Shown here: positions 27,033 through 33,784 of the stretch, piece by piece
Numbering within the stretch: the stretch's first letter is position 1
Layout of the letters: each line of letters begins with the position of its first letter
Made by a program: the position numbers and the translations under genes
Notes under the pieces: model-generated
Database searches by the model: none
What the model saw: only the letters and a program-made list of their open reading frames with translations
What the model was told of the DNA's origin: nothing
Assembly (NCBI RefSeq): GCF_031628175.1
Contig: NZ_JAVLVT010000001.1
Location: forward strand, 992,001 to 1,056,000
Source: Lipingzhangella_A rawalii
GTDB lineage: Bacteria; Actinomycetota; Actinomycetes; Streptosporangiales; Streptosporangiaceae
Length of the DNA stretch: 64,000 nucleotides
Direction: 5' to 3'

Positions 27033-28316
27033 ATGCGGCCCTACACTGTGCGCTCACAGCGGGTGGCGACCCCTCAGGGGGTGGTGCCGGCCGTGGTTAC
27101 GATCTGCGATGGTCAGATCTCGGACGTCAGCGTCATCGACGGTCACGCCAGGGGGCTCGGAGGTGAGGTCGATCTCGACCTCCAGGACACGGCCCTGTTG
27201 CCGGGGCTGGTGGATCTGGACGTGCGGGCCGGTGGCCCGGCCTCCGAGCTGGAACGGACCTATGCTGAGCTTGGGGCAGCGGCGGTTCGTGGCGGCGTCA
27301 CGACAGTGGTGGTTGCTCCGGCTCCGGCCGAACCCGCGATAGTCGAGCCCGCCGCCCTCGCTACGCATCAGCACGCGGCGTCTCGGTCCGCGCAGGTGAA
27401 CGTGTGGCATCTGGGCGGTGTCGCTCCAACCAGTTCGCCCGCGGACCTGGCCGAGCTGCGGGCAGGCGGCGTCCTCGGCATGTATGGCTCCCTGGCGGAC
27501 GGGGGCGCTCCCGACCTGGACTGCCTCGACGACGCACAGCTGCACAAGGCGATGGCCGAAACGGCGGCACTCGATCTCCCGTTTCTGGTCCACGCCGAGG
27601 ACAAGGAGGAATGTACCGGAGGCCCGGGCCCCGGGGAACGTCCACCCCGGGCGGAGCGTCGTGGCGTGGAACGTGTGATCGCGGGAGCACGGGTCACGGG
27701 AGCTCGGGTACACCTCACCCCGTTCACGGCTGCGGAGTGCGCCGCACTGCTGGAAGCGAGCCGGGCGCTGGGGCTACGCCTGAGTGCCCAGACCAATCCC
27801 CACTACCTGTGCCTGCCGGCTGAGCAGATTCCCGATGGCGGCCACGCGCTCGGGTGCCGGCCTCCCCTACGGTCCAACGCGAACCGCCAGGCTCTGTGGA
27901 GCGCACTCCTCGAGGCAAACAAACCGGAAAGCACCCGTGGCCGTTCGGGCCCGACCCCCCGGACTCCCCTACCGGGGCTCAGCAGTGTCGGTTCGGGGCA
28001 TCGTCCCGCGACCGGCCTGCACACCGTGGAATGGTCCCTGTCGGCACTGTGGACCGCGGCGCGGCGCCGCGGCCAGGGATTGGCGGCACTGGAGCGCTGG
28101 ACCGCCCGATATCCCGCCCAACTGATCGGGCTGGGGCACCGAACCGGGCGGATCGCCCCGGGCTACAACGCGGATCTGGTCGCGTTCGCGCCCGAGGAGC
28201 ACTACCGGGTACCGCACGACGCAGGGTCGCTCTATGCCACTCGACAGCTCCAGGGGCGGGTGGTCGGCACCTGGGTCTCCGGACAACGCCTCTACGACGA
28301 GCTTTCCAACATGTAA
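27033..28316 (+). CDS. Allantoinase/dihydroorotase-like protein, probably catalytically inactive
   Basis: A 427-residue protein of the cyclic amidohydrolase family. The fold landmarks are present: LLPGLVDLDV, PFLVHAED, NPHYLCLPAEQIPDGG, CRPPLRSNANRQALW and C-terminal GRIAPGYNADLVAF. Key catalytic residues are gone. The HxH metal pair after PGLVD is Asp61-Leu-Asp63, the carboxylated lysine of GxxGFK is absent (GVLGMYG), and the DHSP aspartate segment is replaced by GPTPRTP. Only the histidines of VHAED (187) and VHLTP (227) remain. It may be a structural or regulatory paralogue. A GGAAGGGAG ribosome site precedes the ATG. It lies 133 bp before the alanine dehydrogenase gene. Confidence 0.8.
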   Translation: MRPYTVRSQRVATPQGVVPAVVTICDGQISDVSVIDGHARGLGGEVDLDLQDTALLPGLVDLDVRAGGPASELERTYAELGAAAVRGGVTTVVVAPAPAEPAIVEPAALATHQHAASRSAQVNVWHLGGVAPTSSPADLAELRAGGVLGMYGSLADGGAPDLDCLDDAQLHKAMAETAALDLPFLVHAEDKEECTGGPGPGERPPRAERRGVERVIAGARVTGARVHLTPFTAAECAALLEASRALGLRLSAQTNPHYLCLPAEQIPDGGHALGCRPPLRSNANRQALWSALLEANKPESTRGRSGPTPRTPLPGLSSVGSGHRPATGLHTVEWSLSALWTAARRRGQGLAALERWTARYPAQLIGLGHRTGRIAPGYNADLVAFAPEEHYRVPHDAGSLYATRQLQGRVVGTWVSGQRLYDELSNM

Positions 28317-28391
28317 CCAATATCGGTAACTGGCTTCCATGTTGCTGGTAGCAGCCGGCACTGTCCGAGGCCACAGTGGAAGGAGGTGTCA

Positions 28392-28472
28392 ATGACGATA
28401 CAACGTCGCGTTGCCTCGCCACCGGCCGGCAACGCCCGAAGGAGGAACTGTGCGCGTCGGCATCCCCCGTGA
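28392..28472 (+). CDS. 26-residue upstream ORF overlapping the alanine dehydrogenase start
   Basis: ATG at 28392 is preceded by GAAGGAGGTGTCA, nearly a full complement of the 16S rRNA tail. The frame encodes 26 residues rich in Arg (NARRRNCARR) and stops at 28470-28472, 23 bases inside the alanine dehydrogenase gene in another frame. It looks like a leader peptide whose translation affects that of the next gene. No homologue is recognised, and translation is not proven. Confidence 0.4.
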   Translation: MTIQRRVASPPAGNARRRNCARRHPP

Positions 28473-29568
28473 GGTGAAGAACCACGAGTATCGGGTGGCG
28501 ATCACACCGGCCGGGGTCCACGAACTCGTGGCACACGGCCACGAGGTCCTGATCGAACGCGATGCGGGTTCTGGCTCCCAGATCTCGAACGAGGAGTACA
28601 CCGCGGCGGGAGCCCGCATCGTCGACTCCGCGGATGAAGCCTGGGGCCACTCCGAGCTTGTCCTGAAGGTCAAGGAGCCGGTCCCCGAGGAATACCACCG
28701 CATGCAGCCCGGCCAAACCCTGTTCACCTACCTGCATCTGGCGGCCTCCGCCGAGTGCACGCGGGCCCTGGTGGATCGCTCTGTCACCGGCATCGCCTAC
28801 GAGACGGTACAGCTTGCGGACGGCTCGCTGCCACTATTGGCTCCCATGTCCGAGGTGGCGGGGCGGCTGGCGCCGCAGATGGGTGCCTACACGCTCATGC
28901 GGGTCAATGGTGGACGCGGGGTACTGATGGGAGGCGTCCCCGGAGTACGTCCCGCCCGGGTGACCGTACTGGGCGCCGGCGTAGCGGGGCTCAACGCCAC
29001 CCAGATCGCTGCGGGTATGGGAGCAGATGTCACCCTGCTCGACCTGAACGTGGCGAAGCTGCGCCACGCCGATGCCGTGTTCAACGGCCGCGTCCAGACC
29101 GTGGTCTCCAACTCTTTCGAGGTGGAACGGGCCGCCCTGGAGTCGGACCTGGTGATCGGGGCGGTACTGATCCCCGGAGCCAAGGCACCCAGCCTCATCA
29201 GCAACGAGCAGGTTTCCCGAATGAAGCCTGGATGCGTGCTGGTCGACATTTCTGTGGACCAGGGCGGCTGCTTCGAGGACAGCCGGCCCACCACCCACGC
29301 CGAGCCCACGTTTCGGGTGCACGACTCGGTCTTCTACTGCGTGGCCAACATGCCCGGGTCGGTGCCCAACACCTCTACCCACGCACTGACGAAGGAAACA
29401 CTGCGCTACACGCTGGCGCTCGCGAACAAGGGCTGGCACCAGGCACTCGTCGATGACGCGGCCCTGGCCCAGGGGCTGAACACCTTCGCCGGAGAGCTGA
29501 CCAACAAGGCCGTCGCCGAGGCGCACGGACTGGCTTCGCGTACCGTCGCGGAAGTACTGGACGGCTGA
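28450..29568 (+). CDS. ald: Alanine dehydrogenase
   Basis: NAD-dependent L-alanine dehydrogenase (alanine to pyruvate and ammonia, reversible), 372 residues, normal length. The substrate region shows VGIPREVKNHEYRVAITPAG at the start, LKVKEPVPEEY (substrate Lys) and LFTYLHLAA (catalytic His). The nucleotide-binding fold is VTVLGAGVAGLNATQIA, and NMPGSVPNTSTHALT is family-typical. The GTG start has AAGGAGGAACT just upstream, itself inside the small upstream ORF. It is cytoplasmic. Large inverted repeats follow its stop. A link to the flanking degenerate enzymes is only positional. Confidence 0.95.
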   Translation: MRVGIPREVKNHEYRVAITPAGVHELVAHGHEVLIERDAGSGSQISNEEYTAAGARIVDSADEAWGHSELVLKVKEPVPEEYHRMQPGQTLFTYLHLAASAECTRALVDRSVTGIAYETVQLADGSLPLLAPMSEVAGRLAPQMGAYTLMRVNGGRGVLMGGVPGVRPARVTVLGAGVAGLNATQIAAGMGADVTLLDLNVAKLRHADAVFNGRVQTVVSNSFEVERAALESDLVIGAVLIPGAKAPSLISNEQVSRMKPGCVLVDISVDQGGCFEDSRPTTHAEPTFRVHDSVFYCVANMPGSVPNTSTHALTKETLRYTLALANKGWHQALVDDAALAQGLNTFAGELTNKAVAEAHGLASRTVAEVLDG

Positions 29569-29606
29569 CGACGGCTGACTCAGCGCGGCAACAGACAGAG
29601 CGGCCC

Positions 29607-29697
29607 GACGCACACGTGCGTCCCGGGTGGGCACGGACCGGTGGTTAGGTGCCCAGGTCACGGTTAACCTCGAATCGGGAGACCGTGCCCACCCGGG
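29607..29697 (+). other. Nested inverted repeats between alanine dehydrogenase and enolase-like gene
   Basis: A first hairpin has arms GACGCAC (29607-29613) and GTGCGTC (29616-29622). A second has perfect 15-bp arms, CCCGGGTGGGCACGG at 29622-29636 and its complement at 29683-29697, around a 46-nt loop. The second stem ends about ten bases before the GAGGAGG ribosome site of the next gene. It may be a terminator or a structured leader that controls translation. Confidence 0.5.
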
Positions 29698-29723
29698 AAC
29701 CGTGCCATGAGGAGGCCAACGGC

Positions 29724-30857
29724 GTGTCACGCACTGAGCCCGCGACACTGCGCCGCGTCGCGACCGTCGAGGCCAACCGGCTGCGGCTTCCGGCGCGGCT
29801 GGCAGGTGCGGGAACCGGGTCCCCCCGGGGCGGTGATGTCCGGGAACGGATCGTGGTGCGCCTCAGCGACACCGCAGGTCGAGACGGCTGGGGTGAGATT
29901 CCCATCCAGGACGAGGTCCCGGATCACATCTGGAACTCGTTGGTCACGGACTACGCGCCCCGGCTGCTCACCCACACCTGGACCCGGCCCACCGACGCAC
30001 AGCATGCCTGGACCGATCTGCCCTGGGCACCCACGGTACAGGCGGGCCTGGACACCGCCTGCTGGGTGCTGTGGAGCCGGCAACACGCCACCCCGCTCGC
30101 GCACAGCCTCGGCGGGAACCGCACCGCAATCCCAGCCGGCGCGACCTTGGGAATCCAGCCGGACCCCGAGTTGATGGTCCGTGCGGCCAACCGGCAGGTG
30201 GGACGGGGCATTCGGCGCCTTCGGGTCGAGGTGGCCCCGGGTCATGACCTCGAACCGATTCGTGCCCTGCGGGAGAGCTACCCCCATCTGGCCCTCCAGG
30301 TGGCCTGCGGTGGGCGGTATCAGGAGTCAGCCGAGGACCTGCGGACGCTACACGGTTTGGACTCCCTAGAGTTGGTGGCGATCGAACAGCCGTTCGCGGC
30401 GACTGACCTGGCGGCGCATGCACGTCTCCAGCGGGAACTGAGGACCCCCCTGGCCCTCGGCCGAGACGTGGATTCCCTGGCGACGCTGGACGCCGCCATC
30501 GCCGCCCGAGCCGTGCGGGCACTACAGCTGCACCCGGCGCGGTTGGGAGGCCTGACTCAGGCGCGTCGCGCCCACGATCGGGCTGTGGATGCGGGGTGGC
30601 AGGTCTGGTGTGGCGCGGACGGGATGGCGGGTCCCGGCCTGGCTGCCCAGACCGCGTTGGCATCGCTGCCCGGGATCACTCTGCCCAGCGACATCCCGCT
30701 GCCCACGGAACGACGCGGCCGCTGGCTGGTGGATCCACCGATTCGTTCCCACCACGGTCTCGTCCCGGTTCCCCTGACCGAAGCGGGTCTCGGTCATACG
30801 GTCAACGAGGCCGTGCTGCGCGAGCACACGGTCACCTCGACCGTCCTGCACGGCTAG
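29724..30857 (+). CDS. Enolase-superfamily (MR/MLE, OSBS-like) protein, probably catalytically inactive
   Basis: A 377-residue protein with the enolase-superfamily layout: capping domain to ~120, then a barrel. The family marks LELVAIEQPF (metal Glu221) and HPARLGGLTQA are clear. Other active-site positions have changed: the KxK of the second strand is Arg167-Val-Glu169, the first metal Asp (VDAN) is Ala194 in VACGG, the third (LDES) is Gly246-Arg247, and the distal Lys (KPxxLGG) is His270. Both acid-base lysines and two of three metal ligands are therefore missing. The GTG at 29724 follows a GAGGAGG site. I would not assign a menaquinone or racemase role. Confidence 0.75.
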   Translation: MSRTEPATLRRVATVEANRLRLPARLAGAGTGSPRGGDVRERIVVRLSDTAGRDGWGEIPIQDEVPDHIWNSLVTDYAPRLLTHTWTRPTDAQHAWTDLPWAPTVQAGLDTACWVLWSRQHATPLAHSLGGNRTAIPAGATLGIQPDPELMVRAANRQVGRGIRRLRVEVAPGHDLEPIRALRESYPHLALQVACGGRYQESAEDLRTLHGLDSLELVAIEQPFAATDLAAHARLQRELRTPLALGRDVDSLATLDAAIAARAVRALQLHPARLGGLTQARRAHDRAVDAGWQVWCGADGMAGPGLAAQTALASLPGITLPSDIPLPTERRGRWLVDPPIRSHHGLVPVPLTEAGLGHTVNEAVLREHTVTSTVLHG

Positions 30858-30900
30858 CCCAGGGCTGTGCGGTGGAGACGGGGCCCGTGCCGTGTGCCTC

Positions 30901-30918
30901 GCACGCCAGCTGGCGTGC
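30901..30918. terminator. 18-bp perfect palindrome, likely terminator
   Basis: GCACGCCAGCTGGCGTGC is self-complementary and lies 44 bp after the enolase-like gene's stop. The next gene on this strand starts over 200 bp later. An operator is the alternative reading. Confidence 0.4.
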
Positions 30919-31153
30919 AGTAAGCCGTGGTGGATGAAGTTGCGGGAGGATCGCCGCCAGGCCCCATTCCTTGTTCCCGGCCCCATCGTCTGGAGCCGCC
31001 TCCGGATGCCTGGGCCACCTCAATCCCACCCCGCAGGGTGGGCGTGTGCTGCTGCCTTGCCCCGTGTGCCTCTTGTGCTGGAAGATCAGGGATCGGCAGG
31101 ATCCAACCGGATTCCTGCCCCGCTCTCGTGTACGGAAGGACCCGCACCAGCTG

Positions 31154-31525
31154 GTGGCACTGTACGAGGTTCACGCCCGCAAGTGGCAGAACGCCTGGGA
31201 GCTTCGAGTCGAGGGTCTGGGTCTGACCTGGTCACCGACCCTGATCGACGCCGAATCCCGGGCCCGCGAACACATCGCCTCAAGCCTGGGGGTGAGCGAA
31301 GGTTCCATTCACGTGGATCTTGTGCCGCGCGTCAGTGACGAGCTCGACCAGCTCGCCTTGGAGGCGCGACGCACGGTACACGAAGCCGAGGAGGCCCAAC
31401 GGGTCGCCGCGGCCAAGGCCCGCGAGGCGGTCGCCCGGCTCACCGACGCCGGGTTGAGCCCTGCGGACATCTCCCGGTTCCTGGGGCTTCCCCAGGAACG
31501 AATCACCAGACTGACCGAGCAGTAG
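31154..31525 (+). CDS. HicB-like protein with C-terminal helix-turn-helix
   Basis: A small protein of about 123 residues. The N-terminal half (YEVHARKWQNAWELRVEGLGL ... AREHIASSLG) has the beta-beta-beta-alpha pattern of HicB-type antitoxin domains, ending in HVDLVPRV. A charged helix of about 40 residues follows, then a helix-turn-helix (LTDAGLSPADISRFLGLPQER). No HicA toxin gene is adjacent, so it is an orphan and may be a DNA-binding regulator. The GTG at 31154 is a conservative start; the frame is open to 30971, and a longer form with CPVCLLC cannot be excluded. It lies 13 bp before the MaoC gene. Confidence 0.6.
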   Translation: MALYEVHARKWQNAWELRVEGLGLTWSPTLIDAESRAREHIASSLGVSEGSIHVDLVPRVSDELDQLALEARRTVHEAEEAQRVAAAKAREAVARLTDAGLSPADISRFLGLPQERITRLTEQ

Positions 31526-31538
31526 CGAGGACATACGC

Positions 31539-31994
31539 ATGCGCAGTTTCGAGGACGTGACCGCCCTCCTGGATGCCACGGGCGAGACGCTGGGACACAG
31601 TGAGTGGGTGGAGGTGGCCCAGGACCGGATCGACACCTTCGCCAATGCCACCGAAGATCACCAGTGGATCCATGTCGACCGGGAGCGCGCCGCGGAGGGG
31701 CCCTTCGGCACGACGATCGCGCACGGCTTTCTGACGCTCTCGTTGCTTCCGGCGCTCGCCGCGGAGGTCTATCACCTGGAGAAGGCTCCCAGCATGGGCA
31801 TCAACTACGGCCTGAACAAGGTGCGGTTTCTCCAGCCGGTCACCGTCGGTTCCCGAGTTCGGGACAACGTGGTCCTGACGAGCGCGCAGCAGACCGAACG
31901 TGGCATCCTCGCCACGATGCAGCACACGGTGGAGATCGAGGGGCAGGAGCGGCCCGCCCTGGTCGCGGAGACCCTCACCCTGTTCGTCCCCTGA
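31539..31994 (+). CDS. MaoC-family (R)-specific enoyl-CoA hydratase
   Basis: A 151-residue single hot-dog domain. The hydratase motif is visible as FANATEDHQWIHVDRERA...FGTTIAHGFLTLSLLP, with Asp and His in the DHQWIH segment and the overhang GFLTLS. It hydrates trans-2-enoyl-CoA to (R)-3-hydroxyacyl-CoA in fatty-acid or polyhydroxyalkanoate metabolism. It belongs to the NodN-like branch of about 150 residues. It is cytoplasmic and probably co-transcribed with the HicB-like gene. Confidence 0.9.
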   Translation: MRSFEDVTALLDATGETLGHSEWVEVAQDRIDTFANATEDHQWIHVDRERAAEGPFGTTIAHGFLTLSLLPALAAEVYHLEKAPSMGINYGLNKVRFLQPVTVGSRVRDNVVLTSAQQTERGILATMQHTVEIEGQERPALVAETLTLFVP

Positions 31995-32242
31995 TCCACC
32001 GATGCGTGACCGCTGCGGCGTTGGGCAGACTGGCCGGGAGATTCCCGGCCCATCGGTACCCGGGGAGCGGCCACGAACGGACCACGCTCGGCGGACAACC
32101 GTCCGGCGGGGACGAGTATTCCCCGCGGTGGCTGTCAGGATGGCAACACGCCACTGCGGGTGACCTGGCTGATAATTTTCTTCCTGAGCGTGAAGTCACA
32201 CGTCTCTCACCACAAACACGACCAGAATCGGAAGGTGCGAAG

Positions 32243-32857
32243 ATGTCCGCGCCCTATTCGCTTCCTGACCTGCCGTACGACTACGGTGCGCTGGAGCCGC
32301 ACATCTCCGGCAAGATCATGGAGCTGCACCACGATAAGCACCACGCCACCTACGTGAAGGGTGCCAACGACGCGCTGGAGCAGCTCGCGGAGGCACGGGA
32401 GAAGAACAGCCTGGGCACGGTCACCAAGCTGGAGAAGGACCTTGCGTTCCACCTGGCCGGGCACGTCAACCACTCGGTGTTCTGGCCGAACATGTCGCCC
32501 GACGGCGGGGACAAGCCCCAGGGCGAGCTCGCTGCCGCGATCGACAACTTCTTCGGCTCCTTCGACGCGTTCCGGGCGCACTTCTCCGCGGTCGCGACCA
32601 GCATCCAGGGCTCCGGGTGGGCGATCCTCGCCTGGGACACCCTCGGCCAGCGGCTGAACGTGCATCAGCTGTACGACCACCAGAACAACCTGTCGGTTGG
32701 GCTGTACCCGCTGCTGATGCTGGACATGTGGGAGCACGCGTTCTACCTCGACTACCAGAACGTCAAGGGCGACTACGTCCAGGCGTGGTGGAACGTCGTG
32801 AACTGGGCCGACGTGCAGCGGCGGTTCGAGGAGGCCCGCAAGGTTCAGCTGGGCTGA
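32243..32857 (+). CDS. sodA: Superoxide dismutase, Fe/Mn family
   Basis: A 204-residue Fe/Mn superoxide dismutase that converts superoxide to peroxide and oxygen. The four metal ligands are present: His29 in ELHHDKHHATY, the His in GHVNHSVFW, and Asp and His in LDMWEHAFYLDYQNVKGDY. The segment LYDHQNN (His rather than Gln before QNN) resembles mycobacterial manganese enzymes, but metal choice cannot be read safely. The ATG at 32243 follows GAAGGTGCGAAG. A GATAAT -10-like box is at 32171-32176, giving a leader of about 60 nt. It has no signal peptide. A strong terminator follows. Confidence 0.95.
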   Translation: MSAPYSLPDLPYDYGALEPHISGKIMELHHDKHHATYVKGANDALEQLAEAREKNSLGTVTKLEKDLAFHLAGHVNHSVFWPNMSPDGGDKPQGELAAAIDNFFGSFDAFRAHFSAVATSIQGSGWAILAWDTLGQRLNVHQLYDHQNNLSVGLYPLLMLDMWEHAFYLDYQNVKGDYVQAWWNVVNWADVQRRFEEARKVQLG

Positions 32858-32878
32858 TCCAGCGGATCTTCTCGTCGC

Positions 32879-32911
32879 CACGCCGGGTGGCTGTTTCGGC
32901 CACCCGGCGTG
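32879..32911. terminator. Bidirectional terminator between sodA and HAD hydrolase gene
   Basis: Perfect 13-bp arms (CACGCCGGGTGGC and its complement) with a 7-base loop lie 22 bp after the sodA stop and 4 bp from the stop of the convergent gene. Confidence 0.8.
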
Positions 32912-32914
32912 AGG

Positions 32915-33622
32915 CTACGTCCCCCAGGACAACCGGCGCAGGAAATCCACAGCTTCGGCGACAGAGTCCACGACTGGGTGGCCGGTCGCGGCCAAGCGCT
33001 CACGAGCCATGAGCCCCCGGGCCACGAGTACCGCCTGCGCCCCGGCAGCGCTGGCAGCATGGGCATCGTCGTCGATGTCGCCGATCAGGACGACGCGCGA
33101 CGGATCCTGCTCCTGGCCCCGTAGATGATGCACCAGGTGTTCTGCTTTGGAGTCGTGGGGACTGTCGAACCGTCGCCCGTCCACCCTGGTGAAGTGTGGT
33201 GTGAGCCCACGCTGGCCCACCAGTGGCTCCAGGTGCTCGTGGCTGGCCATGGATAGCAGGGACTGCGATCCGCCGTCGCCGCTCCACTGCTTCAGGGCTC
33301 GGGGCGCCTCCGGCACCAGTCCACAGTCCGGAAGATGCCGCAGATACTCGGCATCGTAGATGACCTGCACCTTCTCCCATTCCGCATCGCTGGGTTCGTG
33401 CCCGAGCAGCTCGGTGTAGCACTCCCGCAGGGGCCGACGGAAGACTGTGCGCCAGTACTCCAGACTGACCGTGGGCAGGCCGAACTCGATGCAGACCTGG
33501 TTGAGCGCAGCCATATTGGCGTGGTTGTCATCCAGCAGGGTGCCGTTCCAGTCCCAGACGATGTGTTCGACCTGCTGGAGGCTCGCGTTCCCACCAGCCG
33601 TAGTACCTATGTCTCTGTGCAT
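32915..33622 (-). CDS. HAD-superfamily hydrolase (phosphoglycolate phosphatase-like)
   Basis: A 235-residue HAD phosphatase. Motif I is VWDWNGTLLDDN; the nucleophile aspartate usually seen as DxDGTL is in DWNGT, the form found in many Gph/PpaX-like proteins. Motif II is LLSMAS, and motif IV is VVLIGDIDDDAHAA with the metal-binding acids. A helical cap lies between. The ATG at 33622 is chosen because AAGGGTG lies directly upstream; the frame is open far further but without a start signal. Substrate unknown. It is convergent with sodA. Confidence 0.85.
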   Translation of the reverse strand: MHRDIGTTAGGNASLQQVEHIVWDWNGTLLDDNHANMAALNQVCIEFGLPTVSLEYWRTVFRRPLRECYTELLGHEPSDAEWEKVQVIYDAEYLRHLPDCGLVPEAPRALKQWSGDGGSQSLLSMASHEHLEPLVGQRGLTPHFTRVDGRRFDSPHDSKAEHLVHHLRGQEQDPSRVVLIGDIDDDAHAASAAGAQAVLVARGLMARERLAATGHPVVDSVAEAVDFLRRLSWGT

Positions 33623-33784
33623 CACCCTTGGCACTCTAGCGGCCGGCTCTGACGATCCACCCCCCGATACCGGACTCCCCCATCCGGAATGACACCTACT
33701 CGCGACTGATCCGCGCCCGAATCGTGACCTTAGCGGCTTGGGATGACGCCAGCCCTGCCCAACGACCCCGAGGGAACAGAGCAC

